From NCBI GenBank assembly GCA_934408795.1, contig CAKRVQ010000081.1, positions 1 through 5,674 on the forward strand: a DNA stretch of 5,674 nt, given 5' to 3'. The translations under genes were made by a program, and so were the position numbers. Below are positions 1-5,674 of the stretch, piece after piece. This DNA comes from an uncultured Eubacteriales bacterium (GTDB taxonomy: Bacteria > Bacillota > Clostridia > Oscillospirales > Acutalibacteraceae). Within the stretch, counting starts at the first letter, position 1, and the number at the start of each line of letters is the position of its first letter. The notes under the pieces were generated by a model, which ran no database searches, was not told the origin of the DNA, and worked only from the letters and a program-made list of their open reading frames with translations.

Positions 1-150
1 GCCGGGAACATTTGCCTCGCCTGCCAGAGTTATCTCCTTTGTAAGAGACTTACTCACGGTCTCGGCGCTTGCGGGCACGGTAACGAGCATTACCGCCAGC
101 ACGGCAACAGCCATAAAGACCGACAGGTATTTTTTTGCCTTGTTTTTCAT
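1..150 (-). CDS. Secreted protein of unknown function, N-terminal 50 codons only (runs off the left edge)
   Basis: The frame opens with ATG at 150 and stays open to base 1, so only the first 50 residues are visible. The start MKNKAKKYLSVF is positively charged (five Lys in the first seven residues). A hydrophobic core rich in Ala, Val, Leu and Met follows at about residues 9-26. A typical signal peptidase I site, PASA-ET, gives predicted cleavage after residue 29. There is no lipobox cysteine, so the product is probably exported as a free or wall-associated protein and not as a lipoprotein. The mature start (ETVSKSLTKEITLAGEANVP) matches no domain I recognise. A GGGAGG ribosome site lies 8 bases upstream of the ATG. 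The gene begins 23 bases after the GH2 stop codon and is probably in the same transcript. By context it could be an extracellular glycosidase or glycan-binding protein, but that is a guess from position only. Confidence 0.85.
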   Translation of the reverse strand, partial: MKNKAKKYLSVFMAVAVLAVMLVTVPASAETVSKSLTKEITLAGEANVPG

Positions 151-158
151 TTTCTGAT

Positions 159-164
159 CCTCCC
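159..164 (-). promoter_or_regulatory. Ribosome binding site of the secreted-protein gene
   Basis: On the minus strand this reads GGGAGG, followed by an 8-base spacer and then ATG at 150-148. The near-perfect match and spacing fix the start of the truncated gene, whose reading frame is otherwise too short in this window to stand out. The site lies inside the 23-base gap after the tandem stop codons of the GH2 gene. Confidence 0.8.
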
Positions 165-173
165 TGCAGTTTA

Positions 174-2339
174 TTATTTTTTATCATCCAACCAAGCCCA
201 GTAGGCGCGCAATGCCAATCCGTGGTGCATCTGATAGGGGTGGCCGGGAACATGGTCGGGATGATTAAATGCCTTTTCGTATATGTTTTCCGTGATTATT
301 TCTCCGTTTAGGTTTGTTACCGTCAGACGGACGGTGTATTCCTTATTCTTATCGACGGCAAAGTCAAGGTCGGCGATCTTCACATTACAGTTTTTCGGAA
401 TATCCGTCTCATATGCCGACAGGAAGACCTCGTTCATAAGTTCATCGGTAACAAGGCAGCGGATCTTTACCTTTCCGAGCGGCTTTAAGGTGTCGTTTAC
501 AAGGTGTATCGACACCGGCTCATACCGCGTTGATTCCATTATCACGGCTATGGGTTGATTGCTCTCCGCCATTGCCCTTTGTCCGAGTTTCGGCACTCCT
601 CTGCGGTCATATACTCCGAAGTGACTTGTGGGGGCGATATCTGTAAACAGAAACTGATAGTGTCCTCCGCAGGGGCTGAACTTATGGAGGCGATAGTGCT
701 CGATGAAGTATTTTATATATCTGTACTGGTACTCATGGATCAGGTCGATGCCGTCATTGACCTTACCCAAGATCTTTACTATCTCGGGGTCGTCGCGCAG
801 GGTCGAATAGACGGGCGGAGCGTCCATTCCGAATTCCGTATTGAATTTTTCTTTCCAATCGAAAATATTCGTATAGTGGGTATGAGCACCGTGCAGTGAG
901 CCTTCGTAATTATGGCTGTCGCCGCTTTTCGGGTCGTTTGCGTCCCATGAATTGAGGATATACGGGCGCTGCGGGTCAAGCCGTTCGATAAGCTCGATCA
1001 TCTGAGGACCGGGTCTTTCTGTCATATAGCTGCCCTGCCGCGCTTCATTCAAAAGCACCCACATAAATATGCTCGGATGATTTCTGAGTCTTATCACGGT
1101 ATCTCCGAATATCTTTAAGGCGCGTGCCGTCCACTCCTCATCGGTAGGATGCGTCCAGTTAAAGTCGGAATCCTGAACCAAAAGTATTCCCGCTGCGTCG
1201 CACATATCGTAGAAGCAGTCCTTTTCGACATGGACATGGATGCGCCATGTATTGAGTCCGCAGGTCTTGGCGTTTGCTATATCCCGACTGTAAAGTGCGG
1301 GAGAGTTTGCGGAAATGTATGTATCGGGGAAATATGTTGCGCCGCGAAGATATATCTTTTCGCCGTTCAGAAGGCAATACATTTCCTCTTCATTGCGGAC
1401 AAGTTCAATTTTTCTGATACCTATGTTTTGAACCGATTCCGCAAGGACCCTGCCCTCTGCACTTACCGTAAGCGTAACGGTGTATCTGTAAGGGCAGCCC
1501 CAATCCCACACGGTCCACAATTTGGGATCTTCCACGCTGAGCAGTTCTTTTATAACGGTCGTGCCTTCTTTAAGTTCGACCGTTCCGCTCTTCTCGTCGC
1601 ATATCTGTGCCTCTCCGAGCAGGCGGATGCTTATACGGTAGTCCGCCTTTATGCTGCGGCGGCTGATGAGTTCGCACTCCGTTTTTATCTCGGCGCGGCT
1701 CATATCGTCGTTAAGGGTGCTGACGACCGAGGGCACGGCGGAAAGTCTGACGCCGTCATAGGTCTCGACGGTAACATCGTTCCAGATGCCTATCGGGTTG
1801 ACATCCCGCGGGATGAAGGAATCCGAATGCTCATATGTACCCTTCATCTGATCGCGGATAAGGTGGAGGAATCGGTCGTTGGCGAGTCCCGGCATAATAT
1901 TGTTTTCCCACGGGGCGCGAACCTTTACTACGAGGAGATTATCCTTATCGCGGAGCAGGTGTCCCACCTCAAATGTAAACGGGTTCTGGTAGCCCTCATG
2001 GCATCCGAGGTAGACCTCGTTGAGCCACACATCCGCAAAGTAGTCAACGCCCTTGAATGTCAGAGCGGCGTATTCACCGCGCTCAGGCATATCGAAAACA
2101 TTTCTGTACCACCAGGGGTGCTCATTAAACTGTCTGAGTCCGAATCCGTAATACGGGTTATCGGCGAGGGTGAGCTGCAGGTGCTCCAATCGGTCGATCG
2201 GCTGCCACGGGGGTGTTGCGGTCATTTTGGGCAGACCGAACATCGTCGGATCGAAGTCGGCTTTATACATTTCGTAGAATTCGCCGAGCTCGTGGATATC
2301 CTGTATTACGCTCCAGCCTTTTTTTAATTCGATTTTCAT
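174..2339 (-). CDS. Glycoside hydrolase family 2 enzyme, beta-mannosidase-like, cytoplasmic
   Basis: This 721-residue protein is probably an exo-acting beta-glycosidase with the retaining mechanism of family GH2. Visible domain order: a sugar-binding jelly-roll domain at about 60-195 (WWYR at 76-79, then GVDYFADVWLNEVYLG at 97-112); an immunoglobulin-like sandwich at about 200-312; a TIM barrel from about 313 (NGEKIYLRGATYFPD) to 600; and a small beta-rich C-terminal part. The likely acid/base is Glu432 in MWVLLNEA, and the likely nucleophile is Glu502 in FNTEFG. The pattern DPQRPY...SGDSHNY...TEFG and the barrel end GGHYQFLFTD resemble beta-mannosidases and exo-glucosaminidases more than LacZ. 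At 721 residues it is shorter than typical beta-mannosidases of over 800. No signal peptide is seen, so it should act on imported oligosaccharides. ATG 2339 is supported by GGGAG 6 bases upstream. The gene ends in two consecutive TAA codons (176-171). Family is confident; substrate (mannoside, glucosaminide, galactoside or other) is not. Confidence 0.92.
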   Translation of the reverse strand: MKIELKKGWSVIQDIHELGEFYEMYKADFDPTMFGLPKMTATPPWQPIDRLEHLQLTLADNPYYGFGLRQFNEHPWWYRNVFDMPERGEYAALTFKGVDYFADVWLNEVYLGCHEGYQNPFTFEVGHLLRDKDNLLVVKVRAPWENNIMPGLANDRFLHLIRDQMKGTYEHSDSFIPRDVNPIGIWNDVTVETYDGVRLSAVPSVVSTLNDDMSRAEIKTECELISRRSIKADYRISIRLLGEAQICDEKSGTVELKEGTTVIKELLSVEDPKLWTVWDWGCPYRYTVTLTVSAEGRVLAESVQNIGIRKIELVRNEEEMYCLLNGEKIYLRGATYFPDTYISANSPALYSRDIANAKTCGLNTWRIHVHVEKDCFYDMCDAAGILLVQDSDFNWTHPTDEEWTARALKIFGDTVIRLRNHPSIFMWVLLNEARQGSYMTERPGPQMIELIERLDPQRPYILNSWDANDPKSGDSHNYEGSLHGAHTHYTNIFDWKEKFNTEFGMDAPPVYSTLRDDPEIVKILGKVNDGIDLIHEYQYRYIKYFIEHYRLHKFSPCGGHYQFLFTDIAPTSHFGVYDRRGVPKLGQRAMAESNQPIAVIMESTRYEPVSIHLVNDTLKPLGKVKIRCLVTDELMNEVFLSAYETDIPKNCNVKIADLDFAVDKNKEYTVRLTVTNLNGEIITENIYEKAFNHPDHVPGHPYQMHHGLALRAYWAWLDDKK

Positions 2340-2345
2340 ATTTTA

Positions 2346-2350
2346 CTCCC
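2346..2350 (-). promoter_or_regulatory. Ribosome binding site of the GH2 gene
   Basis: The minus strand reads GGGAG, then a 6-base spacer, then ATG at 2339-2337. It supports the annotated start. An alternative ATG lies just upstream at 2352-2350 (overlapping the GGGAG), but it is in another frame and lacks its own ribosome site. Confidence 0.7.
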
Positions 2351-2415
2351 ATTGTATTGTGCTGCTCGCATCGTGTTGCTTTTGTGATGATGGTCTTATG
2401 CTGATTGTGTCGGGC

Positions 2416-2487
2416 TGCGCCGGGTGAGAGTTGCAGCGAAAGAAGGGCTGCAGCGAGAAAGAGAATGCGCCGAGAACGAGATGCGCC
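2416..2487. repeat. Degenerate 16-17 base tandem repeat, about five units
   Basis: On the plus strand, units start at 2416 (TGCGCCGGGTGAGAGT), 2432 (TGCAGCGAAAGAAGGGC), 2449 (TGCAGCGAGAAAGAGAA), 2466 (TGCGCCGAGAACGAGA) and 2482 (TGCGCC, then divergent). Start-to-start spacing is 16, 17, 17 and 16 bases. Each unit has a TGC(A/G)(G/C)C head and a purine-rich tail. A weaker unit beginning TGCTGA may start at 2399, and TGCT also occurs at 2377 and 2360. In the transcript the tails become pyrimidine-rich. The period is not a multiple of three, so this is not a coding repeat. The units are imperfect, so an old, decayed duplication or a compositional accident is possible. No function is known to me. 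Confidence 0.5.
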
Positions 2488-2489
2488 TG

Positions 2490-2536
2490 CCGATCCGCAG
2501 CGTTTGTATTTATGGCTTTAGCCGGTTGAGGATCGG
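2490..2536 (-). other. Possible RNA stem-loop downstream of the permease gene
   Basis: On the transcribed strand CCGATCC (2536-2530) and GGATCGG (2496-2490) form a perfect 7-base inverted repeat around a 33-base loop. The loop contains a small GGC-TAAA-GCC hairpin (2523-2514). It begins 19 bases after the permease stop codon. There is no U-run after the stem, so it does not fit an intrinsic terminator. It could be a structure that protects the 3' end of the transporter message, or it could be chance. A competing 4-base stem TCGG/CCGA (2546-2533) overlaps its 5' arm. Confidence 0.3.
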
Positions 2537-2555
2537 GAGAGTCCGAAATGATTTA

Positions 2556-3440
2556 CTACTCTTTTACCGCTCCCAGCACCATACCTTCCTTTATATGCCG
2601 TGAAAGCAGAGGGAAAACTATAATGACCGGTATTATCGACAAAACGATCAGCGCCGCGTTTATCGCCTGTCTCGGCGCGCCCGCCGCACCCGATGCGGCA
2701 TCGGCGTATGTACCTGTTTTCTGAAGTGCCGTGTAGATGTATGTCTGCAGCGGATACATATCCATATCCTTCATATAGATGAGTCCGCCGAACCAGTCAT
2801 TCCAATGTCCGACAAGGCACATCAGGGAAAGGGTTGCGATTGAGGGTTTCGACATCGGCAGGTATATTTTGAAGAGCACCTGAAAATGAGATGCGCCGTC
2901 AAGATAAGCCGATTCAAGTATTGCGCGCGGAAGCATTCTGAAAAAGTTCATCAGGATTATCATATTGCCGACCGGCACTCCGCCGAGCACCAGTGCCCAT
3001 ATGGTATTTGTCAGCCCCAGATCCTTTATCAAAATGTAATAAGGGATGATTCCGCCGCTGAAAAGCATTGATATAAAGAAGAACACCGCAAAAAAGCGCC
3101 TGCCGAAGAAATCCTTATCCGGGAATGAGAGCGGATAGGCTGCCGACACGGTGAGAAGCATGCTCCACACCGTTCCGAGCGCCATTCTGACAAGGGTGAT
3201 ACCGAAGGCTCTGAACACGGAGGCATCGGTCAGCACCGTTCTGAATGCGTCGAATTGAAATCCGATCGGGATCAAGCCCACCGAATTTGCCGCGGTAGAC
3301 GCGGCGTCGCTGAAGGACACCGCGAGGATGTGCACAAAGGGGATCACTCCGACCAGCGCAAGCAGAGTCAGGAAGACTGCATTGACGACTCTGAATATCC
3401 GATAGGATACCGAGTCTTTGATTTTGTTATTTCTCATCAT
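2556..3440 (-). CDS. Carbohydrate ABC transporter permease, YtcP/LplC type (MalG side)
   Basis: This 294-residue inner-membrane protein would be one of the two membrane subunits of a family-1 type oligosaccharide importer. About six hydrophobic segments are visible, near residues 18-42, 78-104, 115-136, 144-165, 198-220 and 258-280. The loop that contacts the ATPase (EAA motif) is ESAYLDGASHFQVLFKIYLP at 176-195. The C-terminus HIKEGMVLGAVKE is characteristic of this subfamily, and the length is normal. The start is ATG ATG; the first ATG (3440) is chosen because GGAGG (3453-3449) lies 8 bases upstream of it, against 11 for the second. It begins 14 bases after the stop of the partner permease, so the two are almost certainly co-translated. 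The gene ends TAG TAA (2558-2553). The transported sugar cannot be deduced from the permease. Confidence 0.95.
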   Translation of the reverse strand: MMRNNKIKDSVSYRIFRVVNAVFLTLLALVGVIPFVHILAVSFSDAASTAANSVGLIPIGFQFDAFRTVLTDASVFRAFGITLVRMALGTVWSMLLTVSAAYPLSFPDKDFFGRRFFAVFFFISMLFSGGIIPYYILIKDLGLTNTIWALVLGGVPVGNMIILMNFFRMLPRAILESAYLDGASHFQVLFKIYLPMSKPSIATLSLMCLVGHWNDWFGGLIYMKDMDMYPLQTYIYTALQKTGTYADAASGAAGAPRQAINAALIVLSIIPVIIVFPLLSRHIKEGMVLGAVKE

Positions 3441-3448
3441 ATCGCACG

Positions 3449-3453
3449 CCTCC
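3449..3453 (-). promoter_or_regulatory. Ribosome binding site of the YtcP/LplC-type permease, next to the upstream stop
   Basis: The minus strand reads GGAGG within TAGGGGAGG, so the site begins 1 base after the TAG stop codon (3457-3455) of the upstream permease. The 8-base spacer to ATG 3440 selects the first of the two adjacent ATG codons. This tight stop/ribosome-site arrangement suggests translational coupling of the two permease subunits, which would help keep them in equal amounts. Confidence 0.75.
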
Positions 3454-3454
3454 C

Positions 3455-4375
3455 CTAAAACACGCGATATTTCAGCTTTTTACCGGCTATCCAATAGGAC
3501 AGACCTATCAAAATGCAGGAAATAACCGACTTGAACAGTCCCACCGCCGTTCCGAAGGAATATTGAGCACCCATCATTCCGACGCGGTAAACATATGTAT
3601 CGATGATATCCGCCGACTTCATTACCACACCGTTATACAGGTTATAGACCTGGTCGAATCCGGCGTTTAATATGTTGCCCATATTAAGTATCATCAGAAG
3701 CACTATAAACGGCATTATGCTTTTTACCGTGATATGCCATGTCTGCTGAAGTCGGTTGGCGCCGTCGATCTTTGCCGCCTCATAAAGGGAGACATCGACA
3801 CCCGATATCGCGGCACTGTACAGTATCGCGGAGAATCCCGCCTCCTGCCACAGATTGCTTATTATAAGAATAAATCTGAACCAGTTGTCGTCACCCATAA
3901 AATATATGGGTTCCGCCATGCCGAGAGCGAGCAGTGTCTGATTGACTATTCCGTATTTGGCAAAGACCGATTTGACAAGTCCTCCGAGAATTATCCAGGA
4001 GAGAAAATGCGGAAATATCATCAATGACTGCGTCACGCTTCTCAGTGCTCTGCTCTTCAGCTCATTGAGGAGCAATGCCAGTACAAGCGAAAAGAGCAGC
4101 AGTGTGACGATCTTCAAAACGGCTATTATCAGCGTGTTGCCGAGTATTTTATAGAAGTCTGCCATTCCGAAAAGCTTTTCGAAATATCTGAGCCCCACCC
4201 ACTGTTGATCAAACATACTCTTTGTGGGGTTATACTTTTGGAAAGCGAGCACTATGCCGTACATAGGCACATAACTGAACAGAACCGTAGCGAGGAACGC
4301 CGGCATCATTATCAGATACAACTGTCCCGATCTCTTCAGTCGATTCCCGACCGAAGCGTTGTTTTTGACCTTCAT
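3455..4375 (-). CDS. Carbohydrate ABC transporter permease, LplB type (MalF side)
   Basis: This 306-residue inner-membrane protein would be the partner subunit of the importer. Six hydrophobic segments are visible, near residues 19-44, 80-104, 115-137, 167-190, 219-240 and 276-298. The EAA loop reads YEAAKIDGANRLQQTWHITV at 198-217. The N-terminal stretch YLIMMPAFLATVLFSYVPMYG and the ending GKKLKYRVF are typical of LplB-like permeases of Firmicutes. The frame is open 33 codons further upstream (to an ATG at 4474), but that extension overlaps the end of the binding-protein gene and looks non-natural. I chose ATG 4375 (MKVKNNASVGN...), which has AGGGG 5 bases upstream and restores the usual family length. 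The gene then starts 13 bases after the binding-protein stop codon. The C-terminal codon is followed by TAG, which abuts the ribosome site of the next permease. Confidence 0.95.
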   Translation of the reverse strand: MKVKNNASVGNRLKRSGQLYLIMMPAFLATVLFSYVPMYGIVLAFQKYNPTKSMFDQQWVGLRYFEKLFGMADFYKILGNTLIIAVLKIVTLLLFSLVLALLLNELKSRALRSVTQSLMIFPHFLSWIILGGLVKSVFAKYGIVNQTLLALGMAEPIYFMGDDNWFRFILIISNLWQEAGFSAILYSAAISGVDVSLYEAAKIDGANRLQQTWHITVKSIMPFIVLLMILNMGNILNAGFDQVYNLYNGVVMKSADIIDTYVYRVGMMGAQYSFGTAVGLFKSVISCILIGLSYWIAGKKLKYRVF

Positions 4376-4380
4376 TTGAT

Positions 4381-4385
4381 CCCCT
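4381..4385 (-). promoter_or_regulatory. Weak ribosome binding site that fixes the LplB-type permease start
   Basis: The minus strand reads AGGGG, then a 5-base spacer, then ATG at 4375-4373. The match is weaker and the spacing shorter than at the other genes here. It still supports 4375 over the longer upstream frame, because no purine-rich site was noticed in front of the 4474 ATG and that ATG lies inside the preceding coding sequence. Confidence 0.55.
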
Positions 4386-4388
4386 GCC

Positions 4389-5674
4389 TTACGATCTGCC
4401 TTCGTACCACTTATTGACCTCATCAAGCATCGACTTGCCGCCGGCGTCATACCATTCCTTGACGAAATCGTCAAATGAGTCGATCGGGTCGCCCATAATG
4501 ATGCTCGTATAGCATTCGACCATCATCTTATCAAGGGAGACTTTATTGAACGCCGAATCCTCGGACAACATACCGTGGAACTCGTTGAATTTTAATGAGC
4601 CGACATATTTATCCATTACCGGAGCGGCGGAGGTGTATATCTTATACAGTTTCCAACCCTCTCCCGATATATTGGCGGTGTTCTTGGGGTCTTTAAGGTA
4701 GTCGTTTATATATCCGAATGTCATTTTTGAGAACGGATATTTGTTTATCTCGGTCTCGGGGTCGGAGGATGCCAGCACATCCCTGATGTCCTTACCGATA
4801 TTGTTGAATGTCATAACTCCGTCAAACTGATACGGAAGGGCGTATTCGCCGATGAGCTTTACCGACTTGTGATCGGTGGTCATACGCTCTGCCAGCCACT
4901 CGTTGTATTCTCCGCCGTCTGTCCAGAGCTCCGCCCAAAGGTTCATTGATTTGAGCAGTGCCTCGGGGTGCTCATACCCCTTTCTTACAACGACATATCC
5001 GTTGACATAGTCGGAGCCTTTCGGTGCCGATTTACTGTTTTTATCAAGGCTCGGAAGAGGGAACGCTTCCCAATCCGCCTCGGGGTCGTTTAAGAGGCTG
5101 CCCGAGAGCAGTCCCGGATAGAAATACTGACCGAAAACTATACCGTACTGACCCACCGAGATCATTTCTTCCTCGGTCGAGCCTTTTGCAGCCCAGTCGG
5201 AATCGATCAAGCCCGCCTTAAACATATCCTGCATTGCCTTGAGGGCGTTCTTCATATTGTCGGTGATTCCCGAATATGTCAGTTTGCCTGTCGACTCGTC
5301 CTTCACAAAGTAGTCGTAATAAGCACCGAACATCTGCGAGAGAGAATCGAAGGAGACCGATCCCGCTCCGAGGAACGAGAAGCCCGAGCTGTTATCCTTG
5401 CAAAGTCCGCTCGTTTTCAGAGCTTTTATATAATTGCACAGTTCCTCATAGGTCGTGGGAGCGGAAAGGCCGAGTTTTCTCATCAAGTCGGTTCGTATCC
5501 ACATAAATCCGGTATCGCCGGCGTATGACGATGTAAGGGGGATCCCGTAAAGCTTTCCGTTATATATCGGGAAATCGAGCAGCATCTTATCGCCGTACTC
5601 TATGTTTTCTTTGAGGCGATCGGAGGCATAATAGTCGTAATAATCGGTCAGATCCTCAATCTGATCGTTTTCGA
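4389..5674 (-). CDS. Extracellular sugar-binding protein of an ABC importer, LplA-like (start missing, runs off the right edge)
   Basis: This would be the extracellular receptor that delivers an oligosaccharide to the two permeases encoded just downstream. The frame is open to the window edge, giving 427 visible residues. The ATG at 5585 is internal, because 29 upstream codons continue the protein with family-like sequence (DLTDYYDYYASDRLKENI). Recognisable features of family-1 binding proteins are the segment MLLDFPIYNGKLYGIPLT, a hinge-like stretch TGFMWIRTDLMRKLGL...YEELCNYIKAL, and a C-terminus with DDFVKEWYDAGGKSMLDEVN. Full-length relatives have about 500-550 residues, so roughly 100 residues are missing. 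These would include the expected lipoprotein signal, which cannot be checked. Many Trp, Tyr and Phe residues fit sugar stacking. The gene ends with TAA 13 bases before the LplB-type permease. Ligand unknown; the adjacent GH2 enzyme hints at a beta-linked oligosaccharide. Confidence 0.92.
   Translation of the reverse strand, partial: ENDQIEDLTDYYDYYASDRLKENIEYGDKMLLDFPIYNGKLYGIPLTSSYAGDTGFMWIRTDLMRKLGLSAPTTYEELCNYIKALKTSGLCKDNSSGFSFLGAGSVSFDSLSQMFGAYYDYFVKDESTGKLTYSGITDNMKNALKAMQDMFKAGLIDSDWAAKGSTEEEMISVGQYGIVFGQYFYPGLLSGSLLNDPEADWEAFPLPSLDKNSKSAPKGSDYVNGYVVVRKGYEHPEALLKSMNLWAELWTDGGEYNEWLAERMTTDHKSVKLIGEYALPYQFDGVMTFNNIGKDIRDVLASSDPETEINKYPFSKMTFGYINDYLKDPKNTANISGEGWKLYKIYTSAAPVMDKYVGSLKFNEFHGMLSEDSAFNKVSLDKMMVECYTSIIMGDPIDSFDDFVKEWYDAGGKSMLDEVNKWYEGRS

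Larger units (their letters stand above)
2340..2555. other. 216-base spacer between transporter and hydrolase genes
   Basis: This is the only sizeable gap in the window. From the permease side it holds a second stop codon (TAA at 2555-2553), a possible stem-loop (2490-2536), a degenerate 16-17 base tandem repeat (core 2416-2487), and the GGGAG ribosome site of the GH2 gene (2346-2350). I found no credible -35/-10 pair on the minus strand, and no hairpin followed by a U-run. TACAAT at 2351-2356 resembles a -10 box, but it lies too close to the ribosome site and has no matching -35 box. The spacer is far longer than the 13-23 base gaps elsewhere in the cluster, so it may be where expression of transporter and hydrolase is uncoupled. 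Confidence 0.6.

Noticed and set aside
50..253. Minus-strand 67-codon frame spanning the GH2 end and the start of the next gene
   Set aside because: It is out of frame with both supported genes, has no ribosome site and crosses their junction. The signal-peptide frame starting at 150 explains the region.
1149..2327. Long plus-strand open frame of 392 codons opposite the GH2 gene
   Set aside because: It lies wholly antisense to a well-supported GH2 coding sequence. Its translation is Cys- and Val-rich with no recognisable motif, and I see no ribosome site in front of it. Long antisense frames arise from the codon bias of the real gene.
2351..2356. TACAAT as a promoter -10 box for the GH2 gene
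   Set aside because: Transcription would start at about the ATG and remove the ribosome site, and the region 17 bases upstream does not match a -35 box.
2416..2487. CRISPR-like array
   Set aside because: Units are only 16-17 bases and degenerate, with no separate conserved repeats and unique spacers, and no cas genes are nearby.
2340..2555. Intrinsic terminator after the transporter genes
   Set aside because: No stable G+C-rich hairpin followed by a run of U was found on the minus strand in this gap.
4376..4474. Longer N-terminus (33 extra codons) for the LplB-type permease
   Set aside because: It overlaps the end of the binding-protein gene by about 86 bases and its residues do not look like a permease start. 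ATG 4375 has a ribosome site and gives the usual family length.
5583..5585. ATG at 5585 as the start of the binding protein
   Set aside because: The frame is open and family-like for 29 more codons up to the window edge, and no signal peptide follows this ATG, so it is an internal methionine of a truncated gene.

Overview
The window reads almost entirely from the minus strand. It holds part of one carbohydrate uptake-and-degradation gene cluster, of the kind common in gut or rumen Clostridia. The organism is most likely an anaerobic Firmicute, for example an Oscillospiraceae- or Christensenellales-like bacterium. This is inferred from strong GGAGG-type ribosome binding sites, base composition near 50% G+C by eye, very tight same-strand packing, and a transporter of the LplB/YtcP (LplC) type. 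No taxonomic marker gene is present, so this placement is tentative.

In transcription order, from high to low coordinates, the genes are as follows. (1) 5674-4389: an extracellular sugar-binding protein (LplA-like), cut by the window edge so that its signal peptide and start are missing. (2) 4375-3455: an LplB-type inner-membrane permease. (3) 3440-2556: a YtcP/LplC-type inner-membrane permease. (4) 2555-2340: a 216-base spacer, the only sizeable non-coding stretch. It carries a degenerate 16-17 base repeat and a possible stem-loop. (5) 2339-174: a complete, signal-less glycoside hydrolase of family 2 with beta-mannosidase-like features. (6) 150 to beyond base 1: the first 50 codons of a secreted protein with a clear signal peptide but no recognisable domain yet.

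The inferred working model is simple. The binding protein captures an oligosaccharide outside the cell and the two permeases carry it in. Energy would come from an ATPase encoded elsewhere, because none is present here and this transporter type usually borrows a shared MsmX/MsmK-like ATPase. The cytoplasmic GH2 enzyme would then remove sugar units from the imported material. The secreted product of the last gene may act outside the cell on the parent polymer or glycan, but its function cannot be read from 50 residues. Gaps of 13, 14 and 23 bases, each holding a Shine-Dalgarno sequence, support co-transcription of genes 1-3 and of genes 4 and 6. The 216-base spacer between the transporter and the hydrolase is where differential expression or RNA processing would be expected, though I see no convincing promoter or intrinsic terminator in it.

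Nothing here amounts to a clearly new biological system. The least explained element is the repeat-bearing spacer at 2340-2555.
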